Part shown: piece by piece, positions 11,116 through 22,918 of the stretch
Position numbering within the stretch: position 1 is the stretch's first letter
Layout: each line of letters begins with the position of its first letter
Origin: Pseudocercospora fijiensis CIRAD86
Taxonomy: Eukaryota > Ascomycota > Dothideomycetes > Mycosphaerellales > Mycosphaerellaceae
Length of the DNA stretch: 64,000 bases
Reading direction: 5' to 3'
Assembly: GCF_000340215.1 (NCBI RefSeq)
Contig: NW_006921534.1
Coordinates: forward strand, 2,267,248-2,331,247
Position numbers and translations under genes: made by a program
Notes under the pieces: model-generated
Seen by the model: only the letters and a program-made list of their open reading frames with translations
Databases searched by the model: none
What the model was told of the DNA's origin: nothing

Positions 11116-11525
11116 TATACGTAGAGACCATCCTTCTGTCACAAGCCGCGTGCCGTGGCAGCCGAGAATTAAGCTCGACTCAGGGTCTTCACGCTATCCG
11201 CCCTTCCAGGTACCCGTCAGAGCCTTGTGCAGTGGATCATATGCCAAGCGTGCTGCGATGCCCGTGTGGCGGCCACGATAGAAGGAACAAGTATGGCGCT
11301 GCCCCAGCCCAGCTCAAGGGCACTGCGCCGCATCACACCAATGAATGAATGGCTTCTGCCTCTGCCCATCCGTGCCTTCTACTAGCCTCGTAGCTGCCAC
11401 CGAACTTTCCAGTATCGTAAGCAGTGGCACAGTTCCTGCCTGCTTTTTTCTGTCCCATGAACTTACCTTGAGCTTCACATCAACGACTGCTGTTGAACAC
11501 CGACCACCCGCGGTCCATTTTCTTG
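11116..11525. other. Intergenic upstream of Zn2Cys6 gene
   Basis: Likely promoter and 5' UTR of the gene that follows. The open frame on the minus strand (11314-11808) runs antisense into its first exon and is a shadow. Confidence 0.4.
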
Positions 11526-13943
11526 ATGCCTCCGCGACCCATTCGACCGAAGAACGAGCCGGGTGCGCCTGAAGGCAGCGAAACGTCGGGCGACAGCAGG
11601 GGGGGAAAGAGGAAAGCAGTTTCCTCTGCTTGCATTCCATGCAGGAAGCGCAAGAGCAAGGTAAGGAGTCGGCTACGGGTAGATTGAAACGTCCGCTGAC
11701 CTCGCTACCAGTGCGATGGCCAACTCCCATCTTGCTCAACTTGCGTCGCAGTCTATCGAACAGAATGCAGTTACGATGCAGACAGCGACCATCGACGGAA
11801 GGGCGCACTGAAACGAGACATACAGTCGCTGCAACAGCAGAATGATGCGCTGGACGTGATCGTTGCTTCCCTGCGCAGTCTTCCGGAAGCCGAATCGATA
11901 GCCCTACTCCATAGCTTGCGAGGCCATGTCAACCCAGATGCGCTCGCCGAACAATTACGGAGCAATGTACGACTGCCTCCAAATTATGCCCCGCAGACGC
12001 TGGAAGCAGACTTTGCTCAACAGATCACGACACCTAGCAGCGCTACCTTCGAGAACACCACTTTTACCCCATCTCTATCGAGGGACGATTCCGGCGAGGA
12101 TAGCATCCCCTATCAATCTTCAGTCAGCTCGGAGCAAAGCACGCCATGGTTCGGTAAACCTCAGGACGCAGAGTTTGTCGAGCATCTCTTATCTCTTTAC
12201 CAATGTTGGGTCCATCCTTTCTACGCATTTGTATCATGGGACCACTTCTTGCATGATATGGGACGCGGCAGGACCGATTATTGCAGTGCTCTGCTCGTGA
12301 ATGCCATGCTATCTTTCGCGTGTCACTACTCGGATCGGCCGCTCGCAAGGACTGATCCCACCAATGCAGAGACGGCCGGCAATCACTTCTACGCCGAAGC
12401 GAAGCGGATACTGGACTCGATCGATCGACCGTCCCTGACTACGGTCCAAGCTCTTGGAATTATGAGTCTGCGTGAGACATCTGCTGGTCGTGACTCGAAT
12501 GGCTACCAACTGGCGGGTCGATGTGTGCGAATGGCGATCGAGCTTGGACTGCATCTTTCCGTGGTGAAAAATGGCCTGCGATCGACCGAGGGCGAGGTTC
12601 AGAAGGTTACGTTTTGGGCCGTATTCAATCTGGAAACGTAAGTATCAGACCCTCCAATGCGACTATGCTGAAATGGACCTACGGGCAGATCTCTGACAGC
12701 TTCTAGTCTTTGTGCCGTTGGATTTGGACGGCTCTCTCAGCTTCCACGAGCAGCTGCGGATATCGAAACGCCTTCAGCAAACTCCAGATCCGAGACGAAG
12801 ACGTGGCGTCCGTACGAAGATACGAACTTTTCGTTGAGCCCTAGCGCCGAGCAGCCAGCCAGAACAATGCTCTTCAACGATCGATTCAGCAAGCTTTCCG
12901 AGTTGGCTAGCGATATGGTCAACACTTTCTACGCCCCAAGAGAACGCTTCACGAGCCGGAAGCTCGCGGCAACTTACGCTCAATATCAAGCGTGGTACCA
13001 GAATCTGCCAGACGTGTTCCGTCTGGAGAACACGTCCTTACCACATGTGCTCGTGCTGCACATGTATTACTATGGCTGTGTACTCCAGTAAGCCTTTCAA
13101 AATCCGTTTCGCTCACCAAGCGCTGACCTTGGCAGTCTTTTTCGACCGTACATCAAGCTCGATCTGAGTGCAGCAAATCTTTTCCCGCACGACACATGCA
13201 CATTCTGCGCCAATGAGATCTCCAAGCTGATGAACGCTCTTCGCGCCATGTACGGCCTCCGGCGCGTGTGCTTAGCGGTTACCAGCTTGTTACTCTCGGC
13301 AAGTACCATCCACTTGCTCAATCTTCCCTCCGAATCAGCTGCAGCGAATCTTAGTCAAGGGTTACACGATTTGGAGGCAATGTCCACTAACCACCGCTTC
13401 GCTGCCCGCGCAGTTGATATCATCAGATCACTTTCCAGCAAATGGAATATTGCTCTCCCAGAAGGCGCGGCCACCGTAGCAGCATATCGCTTGGGCATTC
13501 AAAGAGACGTGGCATCTCCCCCTCCGTCCACATTCTATGCTGCGTCGATCCCGCGAAAACGATCCTCGGAGGGTCGCAACCGATCGAACGAGTCTACTGT
13601 GCATGAGTCTCCCTTTACGCCGCCTGCTCAGCATCCGCATCAACAGATACACAACCAGCAGCGGGCACCAACATCAGTACCTACATTTTACAGCGATCCA
13701 CAGACTCAGCTGGATGCGAGTCAAGCACAAATGGCTTTTTGGACTCCATTTCCCACGCAAGTCATGCCGATCGCGCAACACGCTCTGGGCCCGGCGATGC
13801 TGGACATCTCCCAGTTCGGCGGCCATCAGCCGTGGCCTTCATTTGGGGCTCCTCCCACAGAACAGACGCCGTACAGACACCAATCCGACCCAGGCCACGT
13901 TGACGAAAACATGAGCGGAATGGAGAATTGGGGATGGCAATGA
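11526..13943 (+). CDS. Zn2Cys6 fungal transcription factor, NirA-like
   Basis: A nuclear DNA-binding regulator. Exons are 11526-11660, 11712-12637, 12707-13087 and 13136-13943, giving about 749 residues. The first intron splits the zinc cluster after CRKRKSK. After splicing the cluster is Cys36, 39, 46, 53, 56 and 64 (C-x2-C-x6-C-x6-C-x2-C-x7-C). A coiled-coil linker follows (ALKRDIQSLQQQNDALDVIV), then a fungal-specific TF domain with SLYQCWVHPFYAFVSWDHF, RCVRMAIELGLHLS and VTFWAVFNLET. The C-terminal about 200 residues are Pro/Gln/Ser-rich and end in GMENWGWQ, a likely activation region. The basic stretch GGKRKAVSSACIPC is typical of proteins annotated as nitrogen-assimilation factor nirA. 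That name covers a broad subfamily, so the regulated pathway is unknown. Confidence 0.82.
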
Positions 13944-15049
13944 CAGCCATAATAAAGTGACAGGACCACAGCACAACAACAGGAATGGAGCATTATTGAG
14001 CATACGACGCGAGCAAGTTCCTTGCCAAAATGCAAGGAAAAAAGAGGGTGGGCATTTCTTCGATACGGTTGATCCCGACCAGGTGAATTGACCAATAGCT
14101 GCTGACATTTCCATACCACTCCGCGGAGCAGCAATCATCCATTAACACGGGCGCATTATTATGGGACAGCGAGCGAGCATTTTCAGGAGCAGCAAGGGAA
14201 TACCATATAATAATGAAAGGGATATGAAGTTCAACGACAAGAAACATACTGATTAGGAAGTCAGCACCAAGCGATGTCTTTGCCAAGCATCACACGGAAG
14301 TCGGCAAGATTCCTACATAACTTTGTGCATAGTGCATATATAGGGGACCCAAGAGAAGGGTGGCTTTTAAGGGTCCAGCCCAGCGATGATGATGATGATA
14401 CGGTAGTCCATGGATGATCGAGGATTCTGGGGCCCGAATGCAACTCCTTAATCAACGGAAATTTCGGTGCACTCGGCAATTCAGACCTCGGTGTCGCTAT
14501 GTAATAATGCAACAGAAAATCAAATCTCAGGGTCCGGAACCAACATAATTCACAGCGGCCGAGTCAGCAAGAAGAGAGGACAAAATAGAACCAAGAATGC
14601 GACCGCACGAACCTTGACAGTCTTGACTGCCTAGACATTAAAGATTTGACATCTTCTTCACTTGTTGCTATTCTCGTCTCTTCCTAGCCGAGTCGGTATT
14701 TATTTCTATAATGATTTGTGTTTATGCGAAAACGAGCAGATATACTAGACTATTATATAAGCTCGACTACACGACTGGTAGACGAACTCGCCAGTTTCGA
14801 CGGAGAGAAAAACTACGTAAGCAGCTGCTATACCGATGCCCCCATTGATACCTACAAGATTACATGAGTCACATCTTGGTCGAACGGTGATCAATTTCCT
14901 CTTTACCGTGCAAGCAAGGGAATGTTAAGATGCAAAGTCGCACCAGGACAGCACTTAACTTGTTCAATATCAATCACTCGAACACATTTCGCTGATCCTG
15001 ATGTTTGATGCTTTCCCATATGTACAATTTATCCTTCATCACAACCTAT
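13944..15049. other. Intergenic between convergent genes
   Basis: About 1.1 kb between the 3' ends of the Zn2Cys6 gene and the ABC1 kinase gene. It has AT-richer patches (about 14690-14780) and a GATGAT repeat at 14385-14399. No gene recognised. Confidence 0.4.
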
Positions 15050-16957
15050 CTATACAGGAGGTGCCACATTAGCAAAGCCCAATCTCCTTCTAGCAGCAAG
15101 GTAATACTCATATATTCTCAGCTTCAGCGCAACTTTTGCATACTCAAACACAGCTCCACTAAGCCGCAGGATATTGCTCGGCCAGATCCAGCTCCCTCGA
15201 ATGTTCTCCAGCTGTTCTTTATATACGCAGTGAGCTGCATATCGTGCCAAGATCAGGAAACTCCGAATTGGGCCTTGTGAAGTGTGTAGGTTCTCGTCTA
15301 GACTCCTGGTCAAGTCATTCGTCTTTAAGATGAGAAGAATGATCCTGGGGACGCGGCCGAGAAGACCAACGAGCTTTTCGATCAGATCTTCCCCAAGCTG
15401 GTCGGTGAGGGAGCGTTTCTCTTCTGCGTTGCGTTCGGCGGTTACATCATTGGTGAGAACAGTGTAGTCCCGACCAGTGATGGCGCTGGCAAATATTGGA
15501 AACTCATCATCGCCAATGCCTGCGATCTCGTAGGCGTATTTCCGCATCTTTGGAATGTCGGTGTCAAGCACAGCCAGCCACATATGTGCGTACGCTCGGC
15601 GAAGGTTTTGTGGAATTTCTCTATGGAGTCCGTGATCGTACAAGATGATATCGAAGTTTCGAGGTTTCCGTTTGTTGTCATTGATTCGTATAGCAAGGTT
15701 GCCGCCATGAGGGTCACAATGGAGAGGTGCGCCGTCGCCGAAGACCATCTCGTTGAAGATTCGTGCCAATGCCGCCGATACTTCATCTCGCGAGATACCA
15801 TTAGCATCCAGATACTCGAGATCATCGGGTCTGTGCCCGGTAATGTACTCCATGACCAGAATTCGCCTCTCCGCCCATTTCACCTCGGGTATAATCAATG
15901 GCGAGTTGGGAACGTGATCTCTGAAATATTCCTTCATCCTCTTCGCATTTCGCCCTTCTTCCCGAAAATCCAGCTCTTTGGGCAGACTGACCTCCATCTC
16001 ATCGCTCAGCCAGGTGAGATCGTATTCTGGGAACCAGTATTTGAGCGTCCGAAAAGTGTTCGTCGTGAGCCACATGTCGAGGGCTGCCCACTCATCCAGA
16101 CCTGGGTGCTGTACTTTGACGGCAACTCGCTCGCCACTATCTTTGAGCCTCGCAATATGAACTTGCGCCAGACTAGCAGCGCCGATCGGTTCTGCTGCGA
16201 ATTCAGAAAAATAGTCTTCCAAACTCTTGCCAGTATCCAATTTGACCATCTCGTCTATGCTCGGAAAGCTAGATACTGGGCACTTGTCTTGGAGTGGAAT
16301 AAACGTATCGCACCATTCATTGGGTAGGAGATAGTTCAGCGAAGTCAAGTGTTGTCCCAGCTTGATGAAGATACTGCCGTTCTTCTCCATCGCGTGAAGG
16401 GTTCGCAAAGCGCATCGCTTATGACATGCTGAAATGTCCTCCTGGAACTTCGGATCGTCCCAGTCTTCTCGTTTAAGGATCTTGCGGTAGCTGAAGCATT
16501 ATTATCAGCTTCCATGCTCAAATGTTCTCGTGGCTAGATGCACTTACTCGGCAATATTCATGTAGAGCACAACTCCCACTCTCCCACATCTTTGCGCAGC
16601 GATATATGTGTGCCTAGCCTGCTCACTGAAGGCCAATGCAGCTGTAAATGAAACGAACGCTACTGTCGTCCATATCGCGACTTTTCTCCTCCGAGGGTTG
16701 CGCACTGTCTCCTCCCATTCTTCTCGAACACGCTCCCTCCAAGCTCTCTTGCCTGCTTGTGATCGCACATGCTGGCCCAGTCCAAATTGCGCAACAGGAC
16801 TGGTCGAGAACGGCGGTCGTTGTGTCTGTTGCTGTAATGACTGCTGGAGCCGTGGCGCATGTGGACTATGCCGTTGAGATCGTAAGCATTGACGACAGGT
16901 CCAGGAAGGACTCGAGCGGGAGATCGCCGACCATAGCGGCGATGATACAGCTTTCAT
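15050..16957 (-). CDS. mcp2: Mitochondrial ABC1/ADCK (UbiB) atypical kinase, Mcp2-like
   Basis: A UbiB-family atypical kinase/ATPase, probably of the inner mitochondrial membrane, a family tied to coenzyme Q and lipid homeostasis. Exons are 16957-16548 and 16490-15050, giving 616 residues; the intron has GTAAGT...CAG. The N-terminus is rich in Arg and Ser without acidic residues (targeting signal) and is followed by one hydrophobic segment (KVAIWTTVAFVSFTAALAF). UbiB signatures are present: the KxGQ motif (SIFIKLGQHLTS), the Ala-rich loop (EPIGAASLAQVH), the lysine in VAVKVQHPG, MEYITG, the HCDPHGGN catalytic/metal loop and YDHGLHREI. The closest group is yeast Mcp2 (Cqd2), judged from overall layout; Coq8 is less likely because it has no long C-terminal extension like this one. 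Confidence 0.85.
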
Positions 16958-17668
16958 CGCATTGTATCAATTATGTGTAAAGCCTTTGTGGGAGGCTCTA
17001 GGATGGCACTCATCTAACAGCAGAGAGAAAGGTCAAACGAAAGAGTATCCCCCAGGAAGTTTAGGAAGGGAAGATGCGCTCATCCCGTCGGTACTTTCAC
17101 GCGCTTTGGTCCGACAATTTTATTTTTCGGAGGAATCTGAGTGGCACGTGCTGAAGCATGTGAGCGAGAACGAGGACTTGAACAATCCAGGCAAATGGAG
17201 AGGGATAGATAATTTGCGGTCGTCTTGATAACGTCTCGTTGATTTCAGCACCTTCCAGAAGCGAATCTGAAGAAGTTTCCCAGCTGGGCTTGGCCCGTGG
17301 AGGGCCAGCATACAACTTAAGACTGTTCTAGCTACACGCCTTTTAGTGAGATCGATCTGATCTCGCCTTCCTCAAATCCCATAGCATCGTGTCATTCATC
17401 CGTAAGGTCATGCTCGTTCACACTCCCAAACGCCAACGCTAAGTCCATTATTATTCAGTCATGTAAATCGCATCTGCATTTCCGCAGCCTGTCCGTGGCG
17501 ATAGCGGTCAGTGTCATTCATGATGACAGACGTGCCCATCGGCGATCGCTCTTGTACCGTTCATAGAGGCTCTGAAGGGCACCTGCTGCACAGAGCATCC
17601 AGACACTCAGCATCGGTGTCGAGTTTTCTTTGGCCAGGTCGAAGCTGTGAAAACTGCTCGGCTTAACA
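16958..17668. other. Intergenic
   Basis: About 700 bp upstream of the kinase gene and downstream of ubc9. Nothing recognisable. Confidence 0.4.
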
Positions 17669-18253
17669 CTAAGGCGCAGGGTTATCCTTGACGACCTGTC
17701 GAATTTTCTTCTCATATGCCGTGCGATCTTTCTTGTAAAGGTTGTATGCATCTGCTTGGGCAGGAGATTCTGGATTGACCTCGTCGAGAAGCATTTGAAT
17801 GCCTAGCAGAATTTCCTTGATCGTGATTGCTGGCTTCCATCCTTCCTCCTCGTTGAGTATGCTGAGACAAACGGTTCCGGATGGGTAGACGTTCGGGTGG
17901 AAGAGCGGCGGTACGAACTTGCATTTCGGTGGCTTCGTCGGGTACTCTGCAACTCGTCAGATCTGCTGTCGCAAGGTCCCGTACACTTCATGGCAACATA
18001 CCGTCCGGAAATGCCACCTCAAGCTTGAACAAGCCGCCTTCCCAGATGGTCTTGTCTTTGCCTGGAATCGCACAGTCCCACTTCTTCAAATCCAGGGCAC
18101 CTTGAGGAGTCTTGGTTGGGCGTGCAACGAATCCAAATGGATGATCCTTACGCCACATTTTCCTGTGAACGTGTCAGAAGGCGCGTTCGCACCATATCCA
18201 TCTTCAACATCTACATACCGCTCTTCTTGCAACCGCGCGATCGTAAGAGCCAT
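17669..18253 (-). CDS. ubc9: SUMO-conjugating enzyme E2 (Ubc9)
   Basis: Transfers SUMO from the Aos1-Uba2 E1 to target lysines, mainly in the nucleus. Exons are 18253-18219, 18162-18002 and 17946-17669, coding for 157 residues, the same length as yeast Ubc9. No exon is long enough to stand out as an open frame, so the gene is easily missed. Spliced features are the N-terminal helix [20 protein letters not shown], then [37 protein letters not shown] and TVCLSIL with the catalytic Cys near residue 92. [15 protein letters not shown] and [11 protein letters not shown] follow. The HPN motif before the Cys and the basic N-terminus are specific to Ubc9 among E2s. It is divergent from pex19 with about 510 bp between starts. 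Confidence 0.93.
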
Positions 18254-18766
18254 CGTGACGGTTGTGTATGCTTTCTCGTGGACGGATGATGATGTTTCTG
18301 GCCGAGGTAGAAGGGTGAGAGAAGGCTTGTGGTTATTGTCTTGGAGAAGTTGTTTGCGACGGAAACTCTCTTTGTATGCAGCCAGGCGACGGCCTCACAA
18401 GTGAAGTCGGAAGTGAAGCAAAGGACTGCACTGCACTGCCTAAGGGCAAGATCGGAAGCTCACTTCGCGCTCGCCTAAGCGCAGAGCCTCATCAGGCTAG
18501 ACCCTTGAGCCAACCCTAGTTTAGAGTTGGCCCCAGCTCGCAAAGTCTAAACCGAGGCATGTGATCCGCCGTCCGAGTTGGAAGTGAGTGTGAGTCTGAT
18601 ATGCCATCCTGGTTCCCACATCGCTAATCTCTTGCATTTGAAAGACTAGCAGGTCGTCATCCACCGAGTCGATATGCACGAGTAGTAGAGTACTGTATCC
18701 TACAGCCTCAAACTCATCCTCACTAGCAATTCCTACCCCGCCTTGACCAACTTCCCACAGTCCACC
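18254..18766. promoter_or_regulatory. Divergent promoter region, ubc9 / pex19
   Basis: 513 bp between the two start codons. The pex19 start has the context CCACCATGG, an optimal one. No specific factor site was assigned. Confidence 0.45.
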
Positions 18767-19782
18767 ATGGAAGAGAAGCCCATACAGAATGCGGCCGCAT
18801 CTGCCCCTGATCCGGATGAAGACGACCTAGACGATCTTGACGATGTGTTAGACTCCTTCCAAGAAGCTAAGGTATCAGAACAGAAAACGACACCATCAAC
18901 ATCTGCTTCCACAACCACAGCTCCCAAAGCTTCAGGTCCAGGCCGGCCCAAGATCTCCCACGATGCAGGCTCAGAAGAAGACTTCGCCGCCCAGCTACAG
19001 GCAGGAATGTCGAACCTCATATCCGAGCTGGGCGAGAACCCAGAAATGCAAGCAGAATTTGAGAAAATGATGCAGGAACTCGTGGCAGCGGGAGCTGCAG
19101 GCAGTGATCAAAAAGCTGGAGAACATTTACGAGCGGCAGCACAGGCTGCTCCGAAAAGTCCTGAACAGAAAGCGAAAGAGCCCTCGAAGAAGAGTGCCGC
19201 CAAGGGAGAGGACTTCAACGATACCATTCGCAAAACTATGGAACGAATGCAAGCGTCCGATTCGACAGCCAAACAGTCCACCACATCACAGAGCAACATG
19301 AGTGAAGAGGACATCTTGGCACAGATGATGCGAGAACTGACTGAAGGTGGAGGTGAAGGTGGTGAAGAAGGATTTAATGCTATGTTGATGAATATGATGG
19401 CACATCTCACGAACAAGGAGATTCTTTACGAGCCTATGAAGGAGTTGCATGACAAGTTCCCGGAATGGATGAATAAGAATGAGGGTAAGACGCCCAAGGA
19501 CGAGATGCAGAGATACAAGGAACAACAGAAACTTGTTGGAGAAATTGTGGCGAGGTTTGAGAGGAAGGAGTATAGTGATGAGAATGAGGATGACAGGGAG
19601 TACATTGTGGAGAGGATGCAGAAGGTAAGATGTCTCAGAGTCACCCCAGGCTTCGGGCGTAATTTGCTGACATTGTATTACAGATGCAAGCTGCTGGATC
19701 ACCACCCTCGGACCTTGTTGGAGACATGTCTGCGGCACAGGAAGCTTTGGGAGATTTGGATGGTGGATGTCCAACGCAGTGA
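18767..19782 (+). CDS. pex19: Peroxisomal membrane protein import receptor Pex19
   Basis: A cytosolic chaperone/receptor that binds peroxisomal membrane proteins and docks on Pex3. Exons are 18767-19624 and 19684-19782, giving 318 residues. The acidic N-terminus (DPDEDDLDDLDDVLDSFQEA) matches the Pex3-binding region. The core has EEDFAAQLQAGMSNLISELG, EEDILAQMMREL and the conserved helix ILYEPMKELHDKFPEWM of the membrane-protein-binding domain. The last intron (GTAAGA...TTACAG) brings in a 32-residue exon that ends GDLDGGCPTQ, so the protein finishes in a CaaX box (Cys315) for farnesylation, a known Pex19 feature. Reading through the intron would lose this box, which supports the splice. Confidence 0.93.
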
Positions 19783-19951
19783 TGAGCTGTATTAGGCCAA
19801 GAAATCTGGGGTGGCGATTTCGTTACGCTTGCGTGCTGTGATACCCATTGGAGTCGTGTCTCTCGCTGGCTCCGCTCCCAGATCTAATCAATCAATTTCA
19901 ACGCCAAACTCCTCGCTAAAAGCGCATTGCAGAAACCTACCAGGCTTGTGT

Positions 19952-20656
19952 TCACGACATATCCATCTCATCGTCAACCTGCACATTCGGGTGTTTTCCT
20001 TGCTGACTCGCCATAACCTCATCAAACAATTCATTATAATCCGTTGCCCCGTCACTCCACATCCCACTACCCTCCCCTTGATCCTGCTGCGGCACATTCT
20101 CGAGCATCGCTTCCAATTCAGCTTCCTCATCTTTCACAAACTCCTCCACTTCATCCGCTGGCGCCTGCACATAATCGTCCCAGCCAGGCAACTCAAACTC
20201 AGACTCATCCTCCTCTTTCTGTGATGAAGCCACCAAATTCGCTTCCTTCTCTTGCTCGGCTTCCCAAGCACGTTGCCTCTGCATGAAATCCAATCTCATA
20301 AAATCTTCTCCTCGAGCTTCATACCGTCTCTCCTCGCGCTGATTGGAGACTTTTCGTAAGAAGTTGCTTCGACGCTTGTCTTTGAAAGTGTCGGGATTTG
20401 AGGTTGGGGCGCGTTTGATGGGTCGTTGAGAGAAAGGCGTTCGTGGTGCGCTTGTGGATTGAAAAATGGGTGCTGAGGGCTTACTCTCCCGAGTTTGTGA
20501 TTCTCCTTGGTTTAATGCTGACTTCTCTGGCGCGTTGGTAGTGGTATTCGACATGTGGCGCGGTCGGCCATAGATGTTTGCGCTGAGAGGGGAGAGTGGT
20601 GAGGGATGCGTTGGTGCGTAGCAGTTTGGCGATGAGGAGGGCGCTATGGCGAGCAT
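19952..20656 (-). CDS. Acidic protein of unknown function, 234 residues
   Basis: One exon from ATG 20656 to stop 19952. The open frame extends further upstream, but only from a non-ATG codon. The N-terminal third is Pro/Ser-rich. A basic helical segment follows (RRSNFLRKVSNQREERRYEA, then RGEDFMRLDFMQRQRAWEAE), then an acidic half with FELPGWDDYVQAPADEVEEF, EEAELEAML and a DYNELFDEVM segment before VDDEMDMS. The charge layout (a basic R/K-rich helix followed by conserved short acidic motifs) and the short acidic tail look like a conserved nuclear or scaffold protein of ascomycetes. I cannot name a function. Its 3' end is about 170 bp from that of pex19. Confidence 0.65.
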   Translation of the reverse strand: MLAIAPSSSPNCYAPTHPSPLSPLSANIYGRPRHMSNTTTNAPEKSALNQGESQTRESKPSAPIFQSTSAPRTPFSQRPIKRAPTSNPDTFKDKRRSNFLRKVSNQREERRYEARGEDFMRLDFMQRQRAWEAEQEKEANLVASSQKEEDESEFELPGWDDYVQAPADEVEEFVKDEEAELEAMLENVPQQDQGEGSGMWSDGATDYNELFDEVMASQQGKHPNVQVDDEMDMS

Positions 20657-21075
20657 GGTCGAGACGGTACGGGTACGTGGGAGTCGTTGGGATAAAGTGA
20701 GATGGACTTGTTCTTCTTTGATGATGTCGAACGCGCCGCAATCGCGTCGCGACTCGCGAGTTCCGCTAATCGGGCCAAATCGGCACTTTGCCAATCGGAA
20801 CTTTGATGGGATTTGACTAACGCTAATCAATTAACGCGATGATGACGTCCTGAATCTCGCCCGGTCATGCGGGCAACTACGACACCAACAAAACAAAACA
20901 AACTTAACAAAGTACGTACTTCGCTTCCGTCTACATACAACATACTCTACCAGCATGCCGATTTCCGACGTCCGATTCCCGCAAAAAGAAGTCGGAGTGA
21001 CACCGCTTCATGATCTAGACGCGTGGACCAGGCTGGACACCACCATATCATTCCCTAATTCGAACCACGCTTGAC
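20657..21075. promoter_or_regulatory. Divergent promoter region with a CRE-like site
   Basis: 419 bp between two divergent starts. TGACGTC at 20843-20849 is seven of the eight bases of a CRE/ATF site (TGACGTCA). Whether it is used cannot be told from sequence. Confidence 0.35.
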
Positions 21076-22377
21076 ATGTCCAATGCAAAGCTCGGCAGGC
21101 TCAAAGCTCAGATACTCATCGATGATGGACTCAGAATACACTATGGACCAACCGACACAGTCTCAGGCAAGATTGTGCTCTCCTATAAGCCTCATAGCAG
21201 TTTGCTGAAAAGCAATGCTCCTACTGCCGACCTCTTCGGACCGATCTCAATGCAGGGAGTACTGCGAAGCAAGGTCAGGATCAAGGTCAGGCGAGGTGAC
21301 AGTCACAGGCTTCCTACCGATCACAGCAAAATCCTGTTCGACTATGTCTTCGATGTCTTTGTGGGCTCGTTCAAAGCTCAAGTTGGAGAGGAGTTTTCTT
21401 ATCCGTTTGCCATCAATCTACCTCAGGATCTCAAGGACATCTACGATCCTACCAATGGAGGATACGCCGAGCTGATGAGCAGTGGCATTTCTCGTGACCA
21501 GCTCTTGCCACTGACCTTCTCGATGCATTTCGTCGACCATCCTGATGTTGTCAGTGTCGGCGTCTTCCATCAGGTTGGAGCCCAAGTCACTATGCCTGGC
21601 ATCGATATCAAAACCGACATTCCCGCAGGTGATGAACGCCCTCCAATCCGTCTTGAGCTTCCCCGGCCACCCAGAGCTCTGATAGAGCGCAACAGGACTA
21701 CTTTCGTCCAAAATGCTCGCGTGCAAAACGAGTACCTTCTACCTGTGGAAGAACGGCCGCAAGGATTCAAGCAGAAAGCAAAGGCTGTATTTACGTCTAG
21801 CCATTTCCCCGAATTCGTCATGGACGTACAGTGCACGTATCAGCAATATATACATCCTGGTCAACAGCTTACATTCGAGGTCGTTCTTCGCCGCAACGAC
21901 CGTAAATCGACCGCTGAAGCTTTCCCCGAGGCTACGCTCGAAGGGTTCCAGTGCGACCTTCGAGCCTACACAATCGTGGACGTGAGCAATCGTCTCATTG
22001 GCTCTCCGCAGTGTATCGACAGGCGGACAGTTCAAAGTCTTGCTGGGCATTCCCGTCTATCCACGCAGCTGAATAAGGAGAGGGATTACTCGGTCACGAT
22101 AACGACTGACCCCGTGATGCAGAATGTGTCCTCATTCGCGCATCAGAAAATTTCGCGGCAGTATCTTTTACGTATCGCAATGCAATTCAAGCTGGCCAGA
22201 GAGATGGTCAAAGTGACAAAGGAATGTCCAGTCATCCTTCTACCGCCACCGGAGGATGCTGGTGGTGATGAGGCGCTTGCGGGTCCCTCACAATCGTATA
22301 TACGTCCACCTTCCGACGATGAATACCTACCGGCATATGGCGAGGCTGGATCGAGCACGCTGCTTAGTGCTGGATGA
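21076..22377 (+). CDS. Arrestin-fold protein (fungal alpha-arrestin-like)
   Basis: An intronless gene of 433 residues. The N-terminal beta-sandwich layout is recognisable: LKAQILIDDGLRIHYGPTDT, VSGKIVLSYKP, then a strand-rich region with FSYPFAINLPQDL. The second domain starts at about residue 235 (FPEFVMDVQCTYQQYIHPGQ, then LTFEVVLRRN) and ends with VTKECPVILLPPPED. Alpha-arrestins bridge the ligase Rsp5 to membrane proteins. Here the tail PPSDDEYLPAYGEAG has LPAY but no canonical PPxY, so any interaction with the Rsp5 at 34.2-37.0 kb is inference. The start ATG follows a short leader. The gene ends about 250 bp from the Tc1-type element. Confidence 0.75.
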   Translation: MSNAKLGRLKAQILIDDGLRIHYGPTDTVSGKIVLSYKPHSSLLKSNAPTADLFGPISMQGVLRSKVRIKVRRGDSHRLPTDHSKILFDYVFDVFVGSFKAQVGEEFSYPFAINLPQDLKDIYDPTNGGYAELMSSGISRDQLLPLTFSMHFVDHPDVVSVGVFHQVGAQVTMPGIDIKTDIPAGDERPPIRLELPRPPRALIERNRTTFVQNARVQNEYLLPVEERPQGFKQKAKAVFTSSHFPEFVMDVQCTYQQYIHPGQQLTFEVVLRRNDRKSTAEAFPEATLEGFQCDLRAYTIVDVSNRLIGSPQCIDRRTVQSLAGHSRLSTQLNKERDYSVTITTDPVMQNVSSFAHQKISRQYLLRIAMQFKLAREMVKVTKECPVILLPPPEDAGGDEALAGPSQSYIRPPSDDEYLPAYGEAGSSTLLSAG

Positions 22378-22628
22378 GTGCATTCAAGAGATAGTAAGCA
22401 AAGCCGGCAGAGCACTAGCCTAGGAGGGCGATCTCAAAAGGGCGTGTGTTGATGGTGAGCTGAAAGCTACCTCTACCTACCGCGACGCTCACCATCCAAT
22501 CGCTATCAAGGGCATGCAGTACACGAGTTTCTCGCGGACGTCAACCGTACGTCAATCGGCCAACTTCAGACACAGCACCATCTGCATCACTGTGAGTTAT
22601 CTCCGATGGTTTTTAAAGAGGTATTGTC

Positions 22629-22669
22629 GTATGCAGAATGTCGCGCCAACCCGTAGAACAGCCGGTGTA
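22629..22669 (+). repeat. Left terminal inverted repeat of the Tc1-type element
   Basis: Contains AGAATGTCGCGCC and AACCCGTAGAACAGCCG. It matches the reverse complement of 26605-26645 over about 36 bases with a single C/T difference, then similarity fades. Confidence 0.9.
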
Positions 22670-22918
22670 CGCACTCCCAATTCAGTGCTCTATATAACCT
22701 ACGCCTGCCACTGAATTTTGGTGTTAAACCTAGGCAAATAGGAGCATAAAAGCTAGCTTAGGTATTAAGAACGTTTTCCATCTCTTTCTATATATATTGT
22801 CGCCATTTCAGTAGTATAGCTAGTCCTAGTAGTTGTTTGCTTAGCAACCGTAGTTACTATAGTACGGCTACTACTCTACTAGGTCTAGGAACTTCTCCGG
22901 CTCTTTAACACTACTAAT

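Noticed and set aside
11314..11808. A 164-codon minus-strand frame
   Set aside because: Antisense to the first exon and intron of the Zn2Cys6 gene, which has an intact zinc cluster.
15584..16327. A 247-codon plus-strand open frame
   Set aside because: It is the shadow of the ABC1-family kinase, whose motifs (HCDPHGGN, IKLGQ) are on the minus strand.
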